From Lentzea xinjiangensis (GTDB lineage: Bacteria; Actinomycetota; Actinomycetes; Mycobacteriales; Pseudonocardiaceae), in the NCBI RefSeq assembly GCF_900110955.1, contig NZ_FOFR01000003.1:124001-188000 (forward strand): a stretch of 64,000 bases of DNA, given 5' to 3'. This document shows, one piece after another, positions 51,986 through 60,051 of the stretch. The translations under genes were made by a program, and so were the position numbers. The notes under the pieces are model-generated. The model made no database searches, was not told the DNA's origin, and saw only the letters and a program-made list of their open reading frames with translations. Each line of letters opens with the position of its first letter. The stretch's first letter is position 1.

Positions 51986-52705
51986 TCACTCCGCCGGCTT
52001 GTGAGCGGGGGTTGCGATGCCTTCGCCGGCATCCGCGGTCTTCGGGAGCAACCGCTTGCTGCTGCGCCGGAAGGCCCACACGATGACGACCACGACGAGC
52101 GCCGACAGCGGCGTGCCCATCGCGACGCGGGCGACCCCGAGCGCGCTGGTGTTGTCGTTGAGGTAGAGCCACTGCTGGAGGCCGAACCGGGCGCCCAGCA
52201 CCCCGGCGGCGGCGAGGGTGGCGGCGATGTGGGCGCGCAGGACCTTCCGATCGGTCCGCCACGGGTGCTTGCCGCCGTGCACGAAGTTCCAGATGACGCC
52301 GGTGACCGGCCTGCGCAGCAGCACCGAGCCGAGGGTGATCACGAAGCCCGCCAGGTAGGCCCAGATCCCCACCATGAAGTAGTTCTTCGCCGACCCGGTC
52401 AGGGCCACGACCGCCGCGGCGATCGTGACACCGGCCAGGCTGCCGGCAGCGGAGATCCAGCGCTCGCCGCGCACGAGCCGGAACACCATCAGCCCGGCCC
52501 CCGCCAGCAGTGCGACGGTGAGCGTCACCGCCAACGGGAGGAAGAGGTTCGCTGTCACGAACACCACGACGGGGATGGCGGAGTAGACGAAGCCCATCCG
52601 CGTTCCCATGCGGGCGAGCAGCGCTTCCTCCCGGGTGGGAGCCGTGCCTGCGGGTGAGATCGTGTCGTCGTCGTCCATCGTGTCGTGCTGCTGCAACTCG
52701 GGCAT
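51986..52705 (-). CDS. DUF3159 membrane protein
   Basis: 239 residues with five to six membrane spans (about 40-180) framed by charged ends. The sequence LARMGTRMGFVYSAIPVVVFVTANLFLPLAVTLTVALLAGAGLMVFRLVRGERW and the segment WNFVHGGKHPWRTDR are typical of the actinobacterial DUF3159 family. No function is established. It may belong to the same transcript as the MFS gene downstream and lies just after the ferredoxin-reductase gene. Confidence 0.85.
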   Translation of the reverse strand: MPELQQHDTMDDDDTISPAGTAPTREEALLARMGTRMGFVYSAIPVVVFVTANLFLPLAVTLTVALLAGAGLMVFRLVRGERWISAAGSLAGVTIAAAVVALTGSAKNYFMVGIWAYLAGFVITLGSVLLRRPVTGVIWNFVHGGKHPWRTDRKVLRAHIAATLAAAGVLGARFGLQQWLYLNDNTSALGVARVAMGTPLSALVVVVIVWAFRRSSKRLLPKTADAGEGIATPAHKPAE

Positions 52706-52752
52706 GGTCGATTCGTCCTTTCCGGCGGTGTCCCGGCGTTGGCGGAGGAAGA

Positions 52753-54000
52753 TCAGGAAGCGGCGGTCGCGCCATGCGCCGGCGTCCGGGCGAACGCGAC
52801 GGCTTCGTCGAAGCAGGCGCCTTGAGCGATGAGCCGGCGGTACTTCATGACGTGGCGCTGCCCGTTCAGCGTGAGCACGCCGGTCAGGCGGTCGCCCTCG
52901 CGGTACAGCGCGACGAAGTGGTCACCGGCCGGGTCGCCGGAGACGATCTCGTGACCGTCGCCGCCGGCGACACCGGCGAACTGGATGCGCGAGCCGTACC
53001 AGTCCGACCAGAAGTACGGGACCGTCACGTAGGGCACGGCGTCCGCAGGTGACACCGCGTTGCGCGCGGCGAGCGCCCCCTGCTCGGCGGCAGCGGACCA
53101 GTGCTCCACCCGCATCGAGCGGTCGAACAGGCGGTTGTGCCAACGGGCTACGTCTCCCGCGGCGTACACACCGGGGGCGCCGGCGCGGAGGAACTCGTCG
53201 CAAACCACGCCGTCGGCCACGGGCAGTCCGCTACCGGCGAGCCAGCCGGTGCCGGGCACCGCTCCGACACCGACGACGACCAGATCGGCCTCGATCGCGG
53301 TGCCGTCGGTGAGGCGGACGCGCTCGACCCGGCCCGTGCCCTCCACCGCGGCCACGGCCTGGCCGCAGCGCAGCACGGTGCCGTTGCGCGTGTGCAGCGC
53401 CGACAGCCCGGCACCGAGGCCGGACCCGACGGACCGGACCAGCGGGGCCGGCAGCGCCTCCACGACCGTGGCCGGCAAGCCGCGCGCGCGGGCGGCCGAG
53501 GCGACCTCGGACCCGATGAAACCGGCCCCCACGACGACGGTGCGGGCACCTTCGTCGAGGGCACGGCGGACCGCGCGGGCATCGTCGAGCGTGCGCAGGA
53601 CGTGCACACCCGCCAAGTTCTCGGTGCCCGGCAAGCCGCGGGCCACGGCGCCGGTGGCGATGACCAGCGCGTCGTAGGCCACCTCCGCGCCCCCGACGTG
53701 CACGATCCGGGCGTCCGGATCGAGTCCGGTGGCCGGGGCGTCGAGCAGGAGCTCCACGCCCAGCTCGTCGACGAGCTCCGCACGGCTGCGGAAGGTCACC
53801 GGGTCGGTCGAACCCCCTGGCGCCAGCAACTGCTTCGACAACGGCGGCCGGTCGTAGGGCAGGTGGGGCTCGTCGCCGATCAGGGTGACGCGGCCCGCGA
53901 ACCCGGCCTTGCGCGCGGCCTCGACCGCACGCAGGCCGGCGAGCGAGGCGCCGACGACCACGAGCGAGTTCGGTCCGGTGTGGACGGTCGTGGCGCTCAC
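52753..54000 (-). CDS. FAD-dependent NAD(P)H-ferredoxin reductase
   Basis: 415 residues of the putidaredoxin-reductase/rubredoxin-reductase class. FAD motif VVVGASLAGLRAVEAARKAGF, NAD(P) motif VVVGAGFIGSEVASAARARGLPATVVE, and the second FAD motif VYAAGDVARW are in the normal order. GTG at 54000 overlaps the ferredoxin stop (GTGA). It passes electrons to the small ferredoxin and then to the P450 encoded just upstream. Its position makes this a self-contained three-component monooxygenase. Confidence 0.9.
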   Translation of the reverse strand: MSATTVHTGPNSLVVVGASLAGLRAVEAARKAGFAGRVTLIGDEPHLPYDRPPLSKQLLAPGGSTDPVTFRSRAELVDELGVELLLDAPATGLDPDARIVHVGGAEVAYDALVIATGAVARGLPGTENLAGVHVLRTLDDARAVRRALDEGARTVVVGAGFIGSEVASAARARGLPATVVEALPAPLVRSVGSGLGAGLSALHTRNGTVLRCGQAVAAVEGTGRVERVRLTDGTAIEADLVVVGVGAVPGTGWLAGSGLPVADGVVCDEFLRAGAPGVYAAGDVARWHNRLFDRSMRVEHWSAAAEQGALAARNAVSPADAVPYVTVPYFWSDWYGSRIQFAGVAGGDGHEIVSGDPAGDHFVALYREGDRLTGVLTLNGQRHVMKYRRLIAQGACFDEAVAFARTPAHGATAAS

Positions 54001-54188
54001 GGCTCCAGCCTCAGCGCCAGGGCGGGGCACCCCTCGACGGCCGCGGTCACCTCGTCCAAGGCGCCTTCGGGCACCTCGGCGGACAGCACGACCAGCTCAC
54101 CGTTGTCGTCCACCTCGAACACGGTGGGCGCGAAGGACTCGCAGATTCCGATACCGGTGCACCTGGCCCGGTCCAGGACGATCCTCAT
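53997..54188 (-). CDS. [3Fe-4S] ferredoxin
   Basis: 63 residues. Cluster ligands Cys 10, Cys 16 and Cys 54 (CTGIGICESFAP...GCPALAL); the position of the fourth cysteine of 4Fe-4S proteins is Gly 13, which marks a 3Fe-4S ferredoxin of the type that serves actinomycete P450s. Starts overlap the P450 stop by 4 bp. Confidence 0.93.
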   Translation of the reverse strand: MRIVLDRARCTGIGICESFAPTVFEVDDNGELVVLSAEVPEGALDEVTAAVEGCPALALRLEP

Positions 54189-55387
54189 CGGACACCGGCC
54201 CTGTCGTCCGCGGCACCGAGGCGGACGTGCATGGTCCGGACACCGGGCACCATGGTGGACCGCATCCGCAGCACCTCACCGGTGAGCTCGATGCGGTCGA
54301 AGCGGGCCAGCAGCTCCTCGAAGAACACCCTGGCCTCGAGCCGGGCCAGCGACAGGCCCAGGCAGGCGTGCTCACCCGTGCCGAACGCCAGGTGCGGGTT
54401 GGGCCGGCGGGTGATGTCGAACTGCTCGGCGGTCTCGCCGAAGACGTCCTCGTCGCGGTTGGCGGCACCGTAGAGCAGCACGACCGCCTGCCCCTTCCTG
54501 ATGGTCTTGCCGCGCAGCTCGACGTCCTCGGTGGCCCAGCGGGTCATGTGCGTGACCGGGGAGATGTGGCGCAGCATCTCCTCGATGGCGGCCGGGATCA
54601 GGCTCGGGTCGTCGACGAGCATCCGCAGCTGCTCAGGGTGGTTGATCAGGGCGATGGTGCCCAACGCGATCAGGTTGCGCGTGGTCTCGTTGCCGGCGAC
54701 GAGCAACAGGTGCAGGAACGCCATGAGCTCGTCGTGGGACAGGCTCTCACCGTCGACCTCGGCGTCCATGAGGAGCGAGATGAGGTCGTTGGTGCGGTGC
54801 TGCTCGCGCAGGGCGATCAGCCGGCGGAAGTAGGTGGTCAGCGCCCCGAACGCCTCCTGAGAGCTCAGCTCGACGCCGGGGTCGGCCGAGCCGACGGAGG
54901 CGTCGGACCAGGCGCGGAACTGCTCCCAGTCCTCGGCCGGCGCCCCGAGCAGGTCCGCGATGATGCGGACCGGGACCTTCGCCACGAGCCCCTCGGCGTA
55001 CTCCACCTCGATGCCCGGTTCCGCGGAGTCCAGCACACCGCGCACGATCTCGCGGACCTCGGGCTCCATCGCGTTGATGTGCTTCGGGGTGAAGCCCTTC
55101 GAGATCAGCGTGCGCATCGCCTTGTGCCGCGGCGGGTCGGTCGTGATGAGCATCGGGCGCGGGTCGGCCGTCCGGGGCTTGCCGTCGGGCATCAGCACCC
55201 CGTTCGCCGATGAGAACAGGTGCGGCCGTGAGCCGATGAACTTGACGTCCGCGTAGCGCGTGATGCCCCAGAACCCACCGTTGGCGCTGGTCCAGTGCAC
55301 CGGGGAGTTGTGGCGCAGGTCCCGGTAGGCCGGTCCTGGGTCGCCGATGTAGAAGTCCGGCAGGTGCAGCGGGTAGTTCGGTTCCAC
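54185..55387 (-). CDS. Cytochrome P450
   Basis: 400 residues. I-helix oxygen-binding motif AGNETT (231-236), K-helix E270-x-x-R273 (EEMLR), and the haem loop FGTGEHACLG with proximal Cys 342. No membrane anchor, as expected for a soluble bacterial class I P450. GTG at 55387 starts the protein. The substrate-recognition segments are similar to steroid/terpene-type P450s by eye only; the substrate is unknown. It heads an operon with ferredoxin and reductase and is divergent from a MarR gene that probably controls it. Confidence 0.93.
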   Translation of the reverse strand: MEPNYPLHLPDFYIGDPGPAYRDLRHNSPVHWTSANGGFWGITRYADVKFIGSRPHLFSSANGVLMPDGKPRTADPRPMLITTDPPRHKAMRTLISKGFTPKHINAMEPEVREIVRGVLDSAEPGIEVEYAEGLVAKVPVRIIADLLGAPAEDWEQFRAWSDASVGSADPGVELSSQEAFGALTTYFRRLIALREQHRTNDLISLLMDAEVDGESLSHDELMAFLHLLLVAGNETTRNLIALGTIALINHPEQLRMLVDDPSLIPAAIEEMLRHISPVTHMTRWATEDVELRGKTIRKGQAVVLLYGAANRDEDVFGETAEQFDITRRPNPHLAFGTGEHACLGLSLARLEARVFFEELLARFDRIELTGEVLRMRSTMVPGVRTMHVRLGAADDRAGVR

Positions 55388-55476
55388 GTGCGGTTTCCTT
55401 CCGTGGTGGCGCGAGTGGTGACGTGCTCCGGCATGGTCGTCAAGAGCGGCGACCGCGGTTCAGATAGGAGGCACAG

Positions 55477-55597
55477 TACACGCAATTTATGATGCGGTCT
55501 ACACGCATCTTGGTGGCGGCCCGGCGCCGCCGGCCGAGTCGGCCGCGGATCGGGACCGGCGCGCGCGTACATTGCTTTGTGCGGCGAGGTACACGTG
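55477..55597. promoter_or_regulatory. Repeated TACACG elements upstream of P450 and marR
   Basis: TACACGCA occurs at 55477-55484 and again at 55500-55507, and TACACGTG at 55590-55597. The first two are 23 bp apart, about two helical turns, so one protein could contact both on the same face. They lie in the 291-bp gap between the P450 start and the marR start. A MarR or other regulator site is plausible but not shown. Confidence 0.4.
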
Positions 55598-55678
55598 AAT
55601 TCGCATCAGGGCACAGGTTGTTCCGGCCCCTGCCCCGCCGTCCTCGACGGGCCGGGACGGAGGAGAGCGGAGCAGGTC

Positions 55679-56215
55679 ATGGCGCGCCAGACACTCGAGA
55701 ACCAGGTCTTCGACGCGATGGCGTTGCTCACGCGGACCACGGAGGACTTCTTCGAGCGGACGGCCGGCGGCATCTCGCCGGGACTGCGCCGCGGCACCGC
55801 CTCACCGCTGTTCGTGCTGCACCGGACCGGACCACTGCGCGTGTCGCAGCTCGCCGAGGAGCTCGGCCTGGACCGGACGACGGTCACCCGCCACCTCGAC
55901 GACCTGGAGTCCCGCGGCCTGGCGACCCGGCAGCCCGACGAGCGGGACCGGCGCGCGCTGGTGGCGAGCCTGACCCCGGCGGCCCAGGACTTCCTCGACG
56001 ACATGCGGGTGCGCAACCGGGCGTTGATCCGGCGCATCTGCGCCGATTGGACGCCCGAGGAACGTGCGGTGTTCGGGCGGCTGCTGCCGCGCTTCGCCGT
56101 CGAGGGCGAGAAGGTGTTCGGCAGCGCGTCGCTGCCGGGAGCCGGGAAGTCCCAGGGCCGTGCACGGGGAACCGGCGGGGGCGCGTCCTCCGAACGGGAG
56201 CAGCCGCGCCGATGA
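55679..56215 (+). CDS. MarR-family transcriptional regulator
   Basis: 178 residues. The winged helix reads LRVSQLAEELGLDRTTVTRHLDDLESRGLATRQPDERDRRALVASLTPAA, with the MarR wing DERDRR. The C-terminal 20 residues are Gly/Arg-rich and disordered. ATG at 55679 has a GGAG site; the open frame upstream lacks one. Divergent from the P450 operon, so it likely represses it and itself. A very long hairpin follows. Confidence 0.88.
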   Translation: MARQTLENQVFDAMALLTRTTEDFFERTAGGISPGLRRGTASPLFVLHRTGPLRVSQLAEELGLDRTTVTRHLDDLESRGLATRQPDERDRRALVASLTPAAQDFLDDMRVRNRALIRRICADWTPEERAVFGRLLPRFAVEGEKVFGSASLPGAGKSQGRARGTGGGASSEREQPRR

Positions 56216-56284
56216 CCCGGTGTCGCGGGCCGCGACGACCACACGTCCCCGGCATCCGCCGGGGACGGCACCCCGGAAAGCACT

Positions 56285-56327
56285 CAGGCGGTCGCCGTTC
56301 ACGTTTTCCGTGAACGGCGACCGCCTG
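56285..56327 (+). terminator. Perfect 19-bp hairpin after marR
   Basis: Arms 56285-56303 (caggcggtcgccgttcacg) and 56309-56327 (exact reverse complement) with a TTTTC loop. It is the longest perfect hairpin in the window and lies 70 bp downstream of marR. It probably terminates marR transcription. Confidence 0.7.
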
Positions 56328-56504
56328 GTCGAACGATGCCCCCGGTCCGGCTCCGACAGGAAGCACACGGACACAAGACCCACTCAACCGCGGGTGTCCT
56401 GGCCCAGCCCAACTAAGAAACCGCTGGTCATCGCAACACGCGTGCCGCTGATGATGGAGCGCGGTCGATGGCGGGAGACGGTCGGGCACGTCCACGAGCG
56501 AACG

Positions 56505-56560
56505 AGATCCTCCGGCGTGAATCCACGCCGGGCCCTGCGCCGAGGTTTCTTCTTGCCCAT
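56505..56560 (-). mobile_element. Possible IS3-family OrfA N-terminal fragment
   Basis: ATG at 56560 begins MGKKKPRRRARRGFTPE, resembling the basic start of some IS3-family OrfA proteins (KKPRRR-SFTPE). The similarity ends after about 18 residues, and no HTH follows. It may be a deletion remnant. With so few residues this could be coincidence. Confidence 0.3.
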
Positions 56561-56638
56561 AGCTTCCAATATGGACATCCCATCCCGGGAACACACGCGT
56601 CCCTGATCTCAGGTGTCCGTCAAACGGGGCGAGCCGAC

Positions 56639-56680
56639 GGCGGACGGCCCGGCGTCAGGTGGGACGTCGGGCCGTCCGCC
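56639..56680 (-). terminator. Terminator of the tautomerase/SDR genes
   Basis: 13-bp inverted repeat ggcggacggcccg (56639-56651) and cgggccgtccgcc (56668-56680), with additional inner pairing (cgtc/gacg). It is 18 bp downstream of the tautomerase stop on the minus strand. Confidence 0.75.
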
Positions 56681-56698
56681 TTCGTACGTGGGGGCGTG

Positions 56699-56908
56699 TC
56701 AGGCGTCGCTGTTGAGCATCGCGGCGGTCAGGACGTTGCCGCCGACGCCCCAGCCACCGTCCTCGACCTCGTCGACGAGCACGACCGTGGTCGGCCGGGC
56801 GCGTTCTCCGTAGATCTCGACGTACAGCTCGGTGGTTCGTTCGACGATCTTTTTCTTGTCCTCGGCGCTGATGGTGCCCGAAGGGACCTTGAAGTTGGCG
56901 AATGGCAC
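56699..56908 (-). CDS. 4-oxalocrotonate tautomerase-family protein
   Basis: 69 residues. The catalytic N-terminal proline follows the start Met (MPFANFKVPSGTISAEDKKKIVERTTELYVEIYGERARPTTVVLVDEV), and the beta-alpha-beta layout is that of the tautomerase superfamily. The reaction is keto-enol tautomerisation or a related proline-based step. It is downstream of the SDR gene in the same direction, 32 bp away, and is probably co-transcribed. Confidence 0.9.
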   Translation of the reverse strand: MPFANFKVPSGTISAEDKKKIVERTTELYVEIYGERARPTTVVLVDEVEDGGWGVGGNVLTAAMLNSDA

Positions 56909-56940
56909 AGGTGTTCTCCTCGTTGTTGTTCAGTGCGGTG

Positions 56941-57690
56941 TCAAACCAGGCCGCCGTTGGCGCGCAGGACCTGGCCGTTGACCCAGCGGCCCTCGGGACC
57001 GGTCAGGAAGGCGACGACGCCCGCGATGTCCTCCGGGGTGCCCAGTCGCTCCAGTGGCGGCGCCTTGGCCAGCGCCGCCACCTGTTCCTCGGTTTTGCCG
57101 TCCAGGAACAGCTCGGTGGCCGTCGGTCCGGGCGCGACCGCGTTGACGGTGATCCCACGTCCGCGCAGCTCGCGGGCGAGGATCAGGGTGATCGCCTCGA
57201 CAGCGCCCTTGCTCGCGACGTACGCCCCGTAGCCGGGGAACTGCGTGCCCACCACGGAGGTCGAGAAGCTGACGAAGGCGCCGCCCGTGCGCAACCGTTG
57301 AGCGGCCTGCCGCGCGACGACGAAGGTGCCGCGGATGTTGACGCGGTGCAACCGGTCCAGCACGTCCAGGTCAAGCTCGGCGATGGGGGACAGGGCGAGG
57401 CGGCCCGCGGAGTTGACCACGACGTCAACGCCCCCGTACTCGGTTTCGGTGCGGTCGAACAGCTTCGCCACCGCGGTCTCGTCGGCCACGTCGGCGCGGA
57501 CCGCGGTCGCGTTCCCACCCGCGGCGGTGATCGCGTGCACGGTCTCCGCCGCGGCGTCGTCGTCCCCGGCGTAGTTGACGACGACGGCCAGGCCGTCCGC
57601 GGCGAGTCTGCGGGCGACCGCCCGGCCGATACCGCGCGAACCCCCGGTGACGATGGCGACTCGTCCGACAGTGGGGTCGGTGTTTGTCAT
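56941..57690 (-). CDS. Short-chain dehydrogenase/reductase
   Basis: 249 residues, classical SDR. Cofactor motif TGGSRGIGRAVARRLA (about 14-20), NSAG, catalytic Ser in SFSTSVVG, and Y-x-x-x-K in YVASKGAVEA. The end APPLERLGTPEDIAGVVAFLTGPEGRWVNGQVLRANGGLV is typical. ATG at 57690 is chosen; the longer frame is the antisense of the divergent regulator's promoter. Probably NADPH-dependent. The divergent XRE gene likely regulates it. Confidence 0.92.
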   Translation of the reverse strand: MTNTDPTVGRVAIVTGGSRGIGRAVARRLAADGLAVVVNYAGDDDAAAETVHAITAAGGNATAVRADVADETAVAKLFDRTETEYGGVDVVVNSAGRLALSPIAELDLDVLDRLHRVNIRGTFVVARQAAQRLRTGGAFVSFSTSVVGTQFPGYGAYVASKGAVEAITLILARELRGRGITVNAVAPGPTATELFLDGKTEEQVAALAKAPPLERLGTPEDIAGVVAFLTGPEGRWVNGQVLRANGGLV

Positions 57691-57776
57691 GTCTCCACCG
57701 TGCAGGACCGTGCGGACCGGTGACAGGGGACGCCGTCCCATGTGTCCGTGGCCCGTTCCGCTGCAGACTGGAGTAC

Positions 57777-58634
57777 ATGAACTCGATGAAGTACGCCGAG
57801 CTGGGCGCCTTCCTCCGCTCGCGGCGCGAGCGCATCCGCCCCGAGGAGGTCGGACTGGTCTCCGGGCCGCGGCGGCGCGTGCCGGGACTGCGCCGCGAGG
57901 AGGTCGCCCACCTCGCCGGGGCGTCGGCGGACTACTACAACGAGCTGGAACGCGGAGCCGGGGCGCAGCCGTCGGAACAGATGCTGGCGGCGCTGGCGCG
58001 TGCGTTGCGCCTGACCGCCGACGAGCGCGACCACCTCTACCACCTGGCCAACCGGCCGGTGCCGCGTGGCGGCGCGGGCTCGCACGTGCACCCCGGAATG
58101 CTCGACCTGCTCACCCGGCTGACCTCCACCCCCGCGCAGGTGATCACCGACCTGCACGTGACGCTCGTGCAGAACCCGCTCGCCATCGCGCTGCTCGGTG
58201 ACCACTCCCGCTTCCGGGGCAAGGAAGCCAGCTTCGTGCACCGCTGGTTCACCGACCCCGAGGCGCGGCGGCTCTACCCCGAGGAGGACCACCCGACCCA
58301 GTCCAGGGCGTTCGCCGCCGACCTGCGGGCCGCCGCCGCACGCCGGGACGCCAAGGACACCGGGGCGAGCGAGCTCGTCGCCGAACTCCTCGACCGCTCC
58401 GCCGAGTTCGCCGGGCTGTGGGCAGAGCACGACGTGGCGTTCCGCCGCGACGACCGCAAGCGCATCGACCATCCCGTGCTCGGCCTGGTCGAGGTCAACT
58501 GCCTCACCCTGTTCAGCGAGGACGGTCGTCAGCGCCTGCTGTGGTTCACCCCCGCGCTGGGCACCGACAGCGTCGACAAACTGGAGCTGCTCGCTGTCAT
58601 CGGCACCCAGGAGTTCACGCCGCACCCCGACTAG
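57777..58634 (+). CDS. MmyB-type XRE transcriptional regulator
   Basis: 285 residues. N-terminal HTH (LGAFLRSRRERIRPEEVGLVSGPRRRVPGLRREEVAHLAGASADYYNELERGAGAQPSEQMLAALARALRL) and the MmyB-like ligand-binding domain (PVQ-type: VITDLHVTLVQNPLAIALLGDHSRF, VGLVEVNCLTLFSEDGRQRLLWFTP). Actinomycetes commonly carry such regulators divergent from an SDR, as here (86 bp gap), where a small ligand is thought to relieve repression. Confidence 0.9.
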   Translation: MNSMKYAELGAFLRSRRERIRPEEVGLVSGPRRRVPGLRREEVAHLAGASADYYNELERGAGAQPSEQMLAALARALRLTADERDHLYHLANRPVPRGGAGSHVHPGMLDLLTRLTSTPAQVITDLHVTLVQNPLAIALLGDHSRFRGKEASFVHRWFTDPEARRLYPEEDHPTQSRAFAADLRAAAARRDAKDTGASELVAELLDRSAEFAGLWAEHDVAFRRDDRKRIDHPVLGLVEVNCLTLFSEDGRQRLLWFTPALGTDSVDKLELLAVIGTQEFTPHPD

Positions 58635-58712
58635 TCGTACTGCCCAGCGTGGTTGCGAACGGTCCGACACGTAGTCGGATTGGGGTTGTCCCCGGAGACC
58701 GGACACCGGATT

Positions 58713-58994
58713 TCATGCCGCGAGGGCGAGGCCATGACGATAGCTGATGCGGGTTTCGTGCGGGGTGCGGTAGCCGAGTGTCGAATGTAGACGGTCGTGG
58801 TTGTAGTAGCCCAGGTAGGCGGAAACATCCCGGCGGGCGTCGTCACGGGTGTCCTCGACCGCCGTGCCGATCTCGGTCTTGAGGGTGGCGAAGAACGACT
58901 CCGCGACGGCGTTATCGAAGCACGACCCGGCCCGTGCCACCGACGGCCGGATGCCGTGACCGGCGAGGGCGGAGCGGAACAGCCCGGAGGTGCT
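58713..58994 (-). mobile_element. IS3-family transposase OrfB, C-terminal fragment
   Basis: The last 93 residues of an IS3-type integrase core: SGLFRSALAGHGIRPSVARAGS, then CFDNAVAESFFATLKTEIG, the third catalytic Glu region, and LGYYNHDRLHSTLGYRTP. The D-D-35-E core before this is missing, and upstream sequence changes abruptly to kelch coding sequence on the other strand at about 58995. So it is a fragment left by deletion or by an insertion into the kelch gene. No terminal repeats were identified. Confidence 0.85.
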
Positions 58995-58995
58995 T

Positions 58996-59795
58996 GCCTT
59001 GCGACCCGCGGTCGGCGTGGAATCTGGTCGCAGGCTGCGCCCCTCCCGATCGCGATGAACCACCCCAATGTGGCTGCCGTCGACGGCCGGATCTACGTCA
59101 TCGGCGGGCTGTCCGGCGGGGCGTCCTGGCAGGCGTTGCGCGACAGCTACGCCTACGACCCCCGAACGGACCGGTGAACCGAGATCGCCCCGATGCCCGA
59201 AGGCACCGAACGGGGCAGCGCCGCGATCGGCGTGCGCGGGATGAAGATCTACCTGGCAGGCGGCATGCGAACGCTGACGCCCGGCTCGGGCGGCCTGCAG
59301 GACACCGTGGACACCGTGTCGTCTTACGACGTCGTGACCGGCCGGTGGGAGACGCTGCCCAGCCTGCCCCAGGCACGTGACCACGTCGGCGGAGCCGTCG
59401 TGGGGAACACGTTCTACGTGCTCGGCGGCCGAGACCGCGGACAGGTGAACGTACGCGACACCGTCTACGCCTTCGACTTCCGCGACCGCCGGTGGACCGA
59501 GCGCGCCCCGATGCCGACCGCCCGAGGCGGCATCGCGTCCGCGCTCGTCGGCACCACGATCTACACGTTCGGCGGCGAGGGCAACCCCGCCGAGGGCTCG
59601 AACAGCGTCTTCGCCGAGAACGAGGCCTACGACACCACGCGCGACCGGTGGCAGCGGCTCACGCCGATGGCGGTGCCACGCCACGGCACGGCGGCCGTCG
59701 CGGTGGGCAGCACTATCGACATCCCCGGTGGCGGCACCGCGGGCGGCGGCAGCCCGGTCGACGTGAACGACGCCTACCGCCCCTGGCGGCGTTGA
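58996..59795 (+). pseudogene. Kelch-repeat protein, 5'-truncated and interrupted by a TGA
   Basis: Kelch-type beta-propeller repeats with the GG...W pattern: WSQAAPLPIAMNHPNVAAVDGRIYVIGGLSGG; then, past an in-frame TGA at 59175-59177, TEIAPMPEGTERGSAAIGVRGMKIYLAGG, RWETLPSLPQARDHVGGAVVGNTFYVLGG, RWTERAPMPTARGGIASALVGTTIYTFGG, RWQRLTPMAVPRHGTAAVAVGSTIDIPGG. The stop falls exactly where other repeats have Trp (DR-W-TE), so TGG became TGA. The signal peptide and first blades are missing, cut by the IS3 fragment. A shorter protein might start at ATG 59193. Confidence 0.85.
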
Positions 59796-59812
59796 GCCCG
59801 GCGGTGCTTCGG

Positions 59813-59857
59813 GTGCCGCGGAGCGAACGCGGAGCGAACGCGCCCGCTCCGCGGCAC
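59813..59857 (+). terminator. Hairpin after the kelch pseudogene
   Basis: 13-bp inverted repeat gtgccgcggagcg (59813-59825) and cgctccgcggcac (59845-59857). The 19-nt loop contains a direct repeat of cggagcgaacg. It lies 18 bp downstream of the final stop and is likely the former terminator of the gene. Confidence 0.6.
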
Positions 59858-59927
59858 GCTCGGACGAGGTTCCAGCAATTCAGCAGGGGGAACAGGCCTG
59901 AGCTGCAAAAATTCTTGATCAGTTAAG

Positions 59928-60001
59928 TGCCCCCGGTGCGACTCGAACGCACACTGGACGGATTTTGAGTCCGCTGCCTCTGCCGATTGGGCTACGGGGG
60001 C
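59928..60001 (-). tRNA. tRNA-Leu (anticodon CAA)
   Basis: Reverse complement folds as a complete cloverleaf of 74 nt: acceptor GCCCCCG/CGGGGGC, D arm, anticodon stem GCGGA/TCCGT with loop CTCAAAA (anticodon CAA), a 5-nt variable loop, and T arm GTGCG-TTCGAGT-CGCAC. The discriminator base is A (59928), no CCA is encoded. The short variable loop is unlike most leucine tRNAs but is known for the CAA isoacceptor in actinobacteria. Confidence 0.93.
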
Positions 60002-60051
60002 GTGGCGAGGTGAACTCTAGCGGATCTCCCCAGCGAGTTTCTCGTGGACCC

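Larger units (their letters stand above)
56216..56698. other. Gene-poor stretch with two long hairpins and an IS3-like fragment
   Basis: No intact gene is visible in these 483 bp. It holds the marR terminator hairpin (56285-56327), a fragment resembling the N-terminus of an IS3-family OrfA (about 56505-56560, minus strand) and the terminator of the tautomerase gene (56639-56680). The remainder has no recognisable signal. Confidence 0.5.

Noticed and set aside
58713..59684. One 323-codon minus-strand gene
   Set aside because: Only the last 93 codons are transposase; the rest is the antisense of the kelch pseudogene, so it is a chance fusion of frames.
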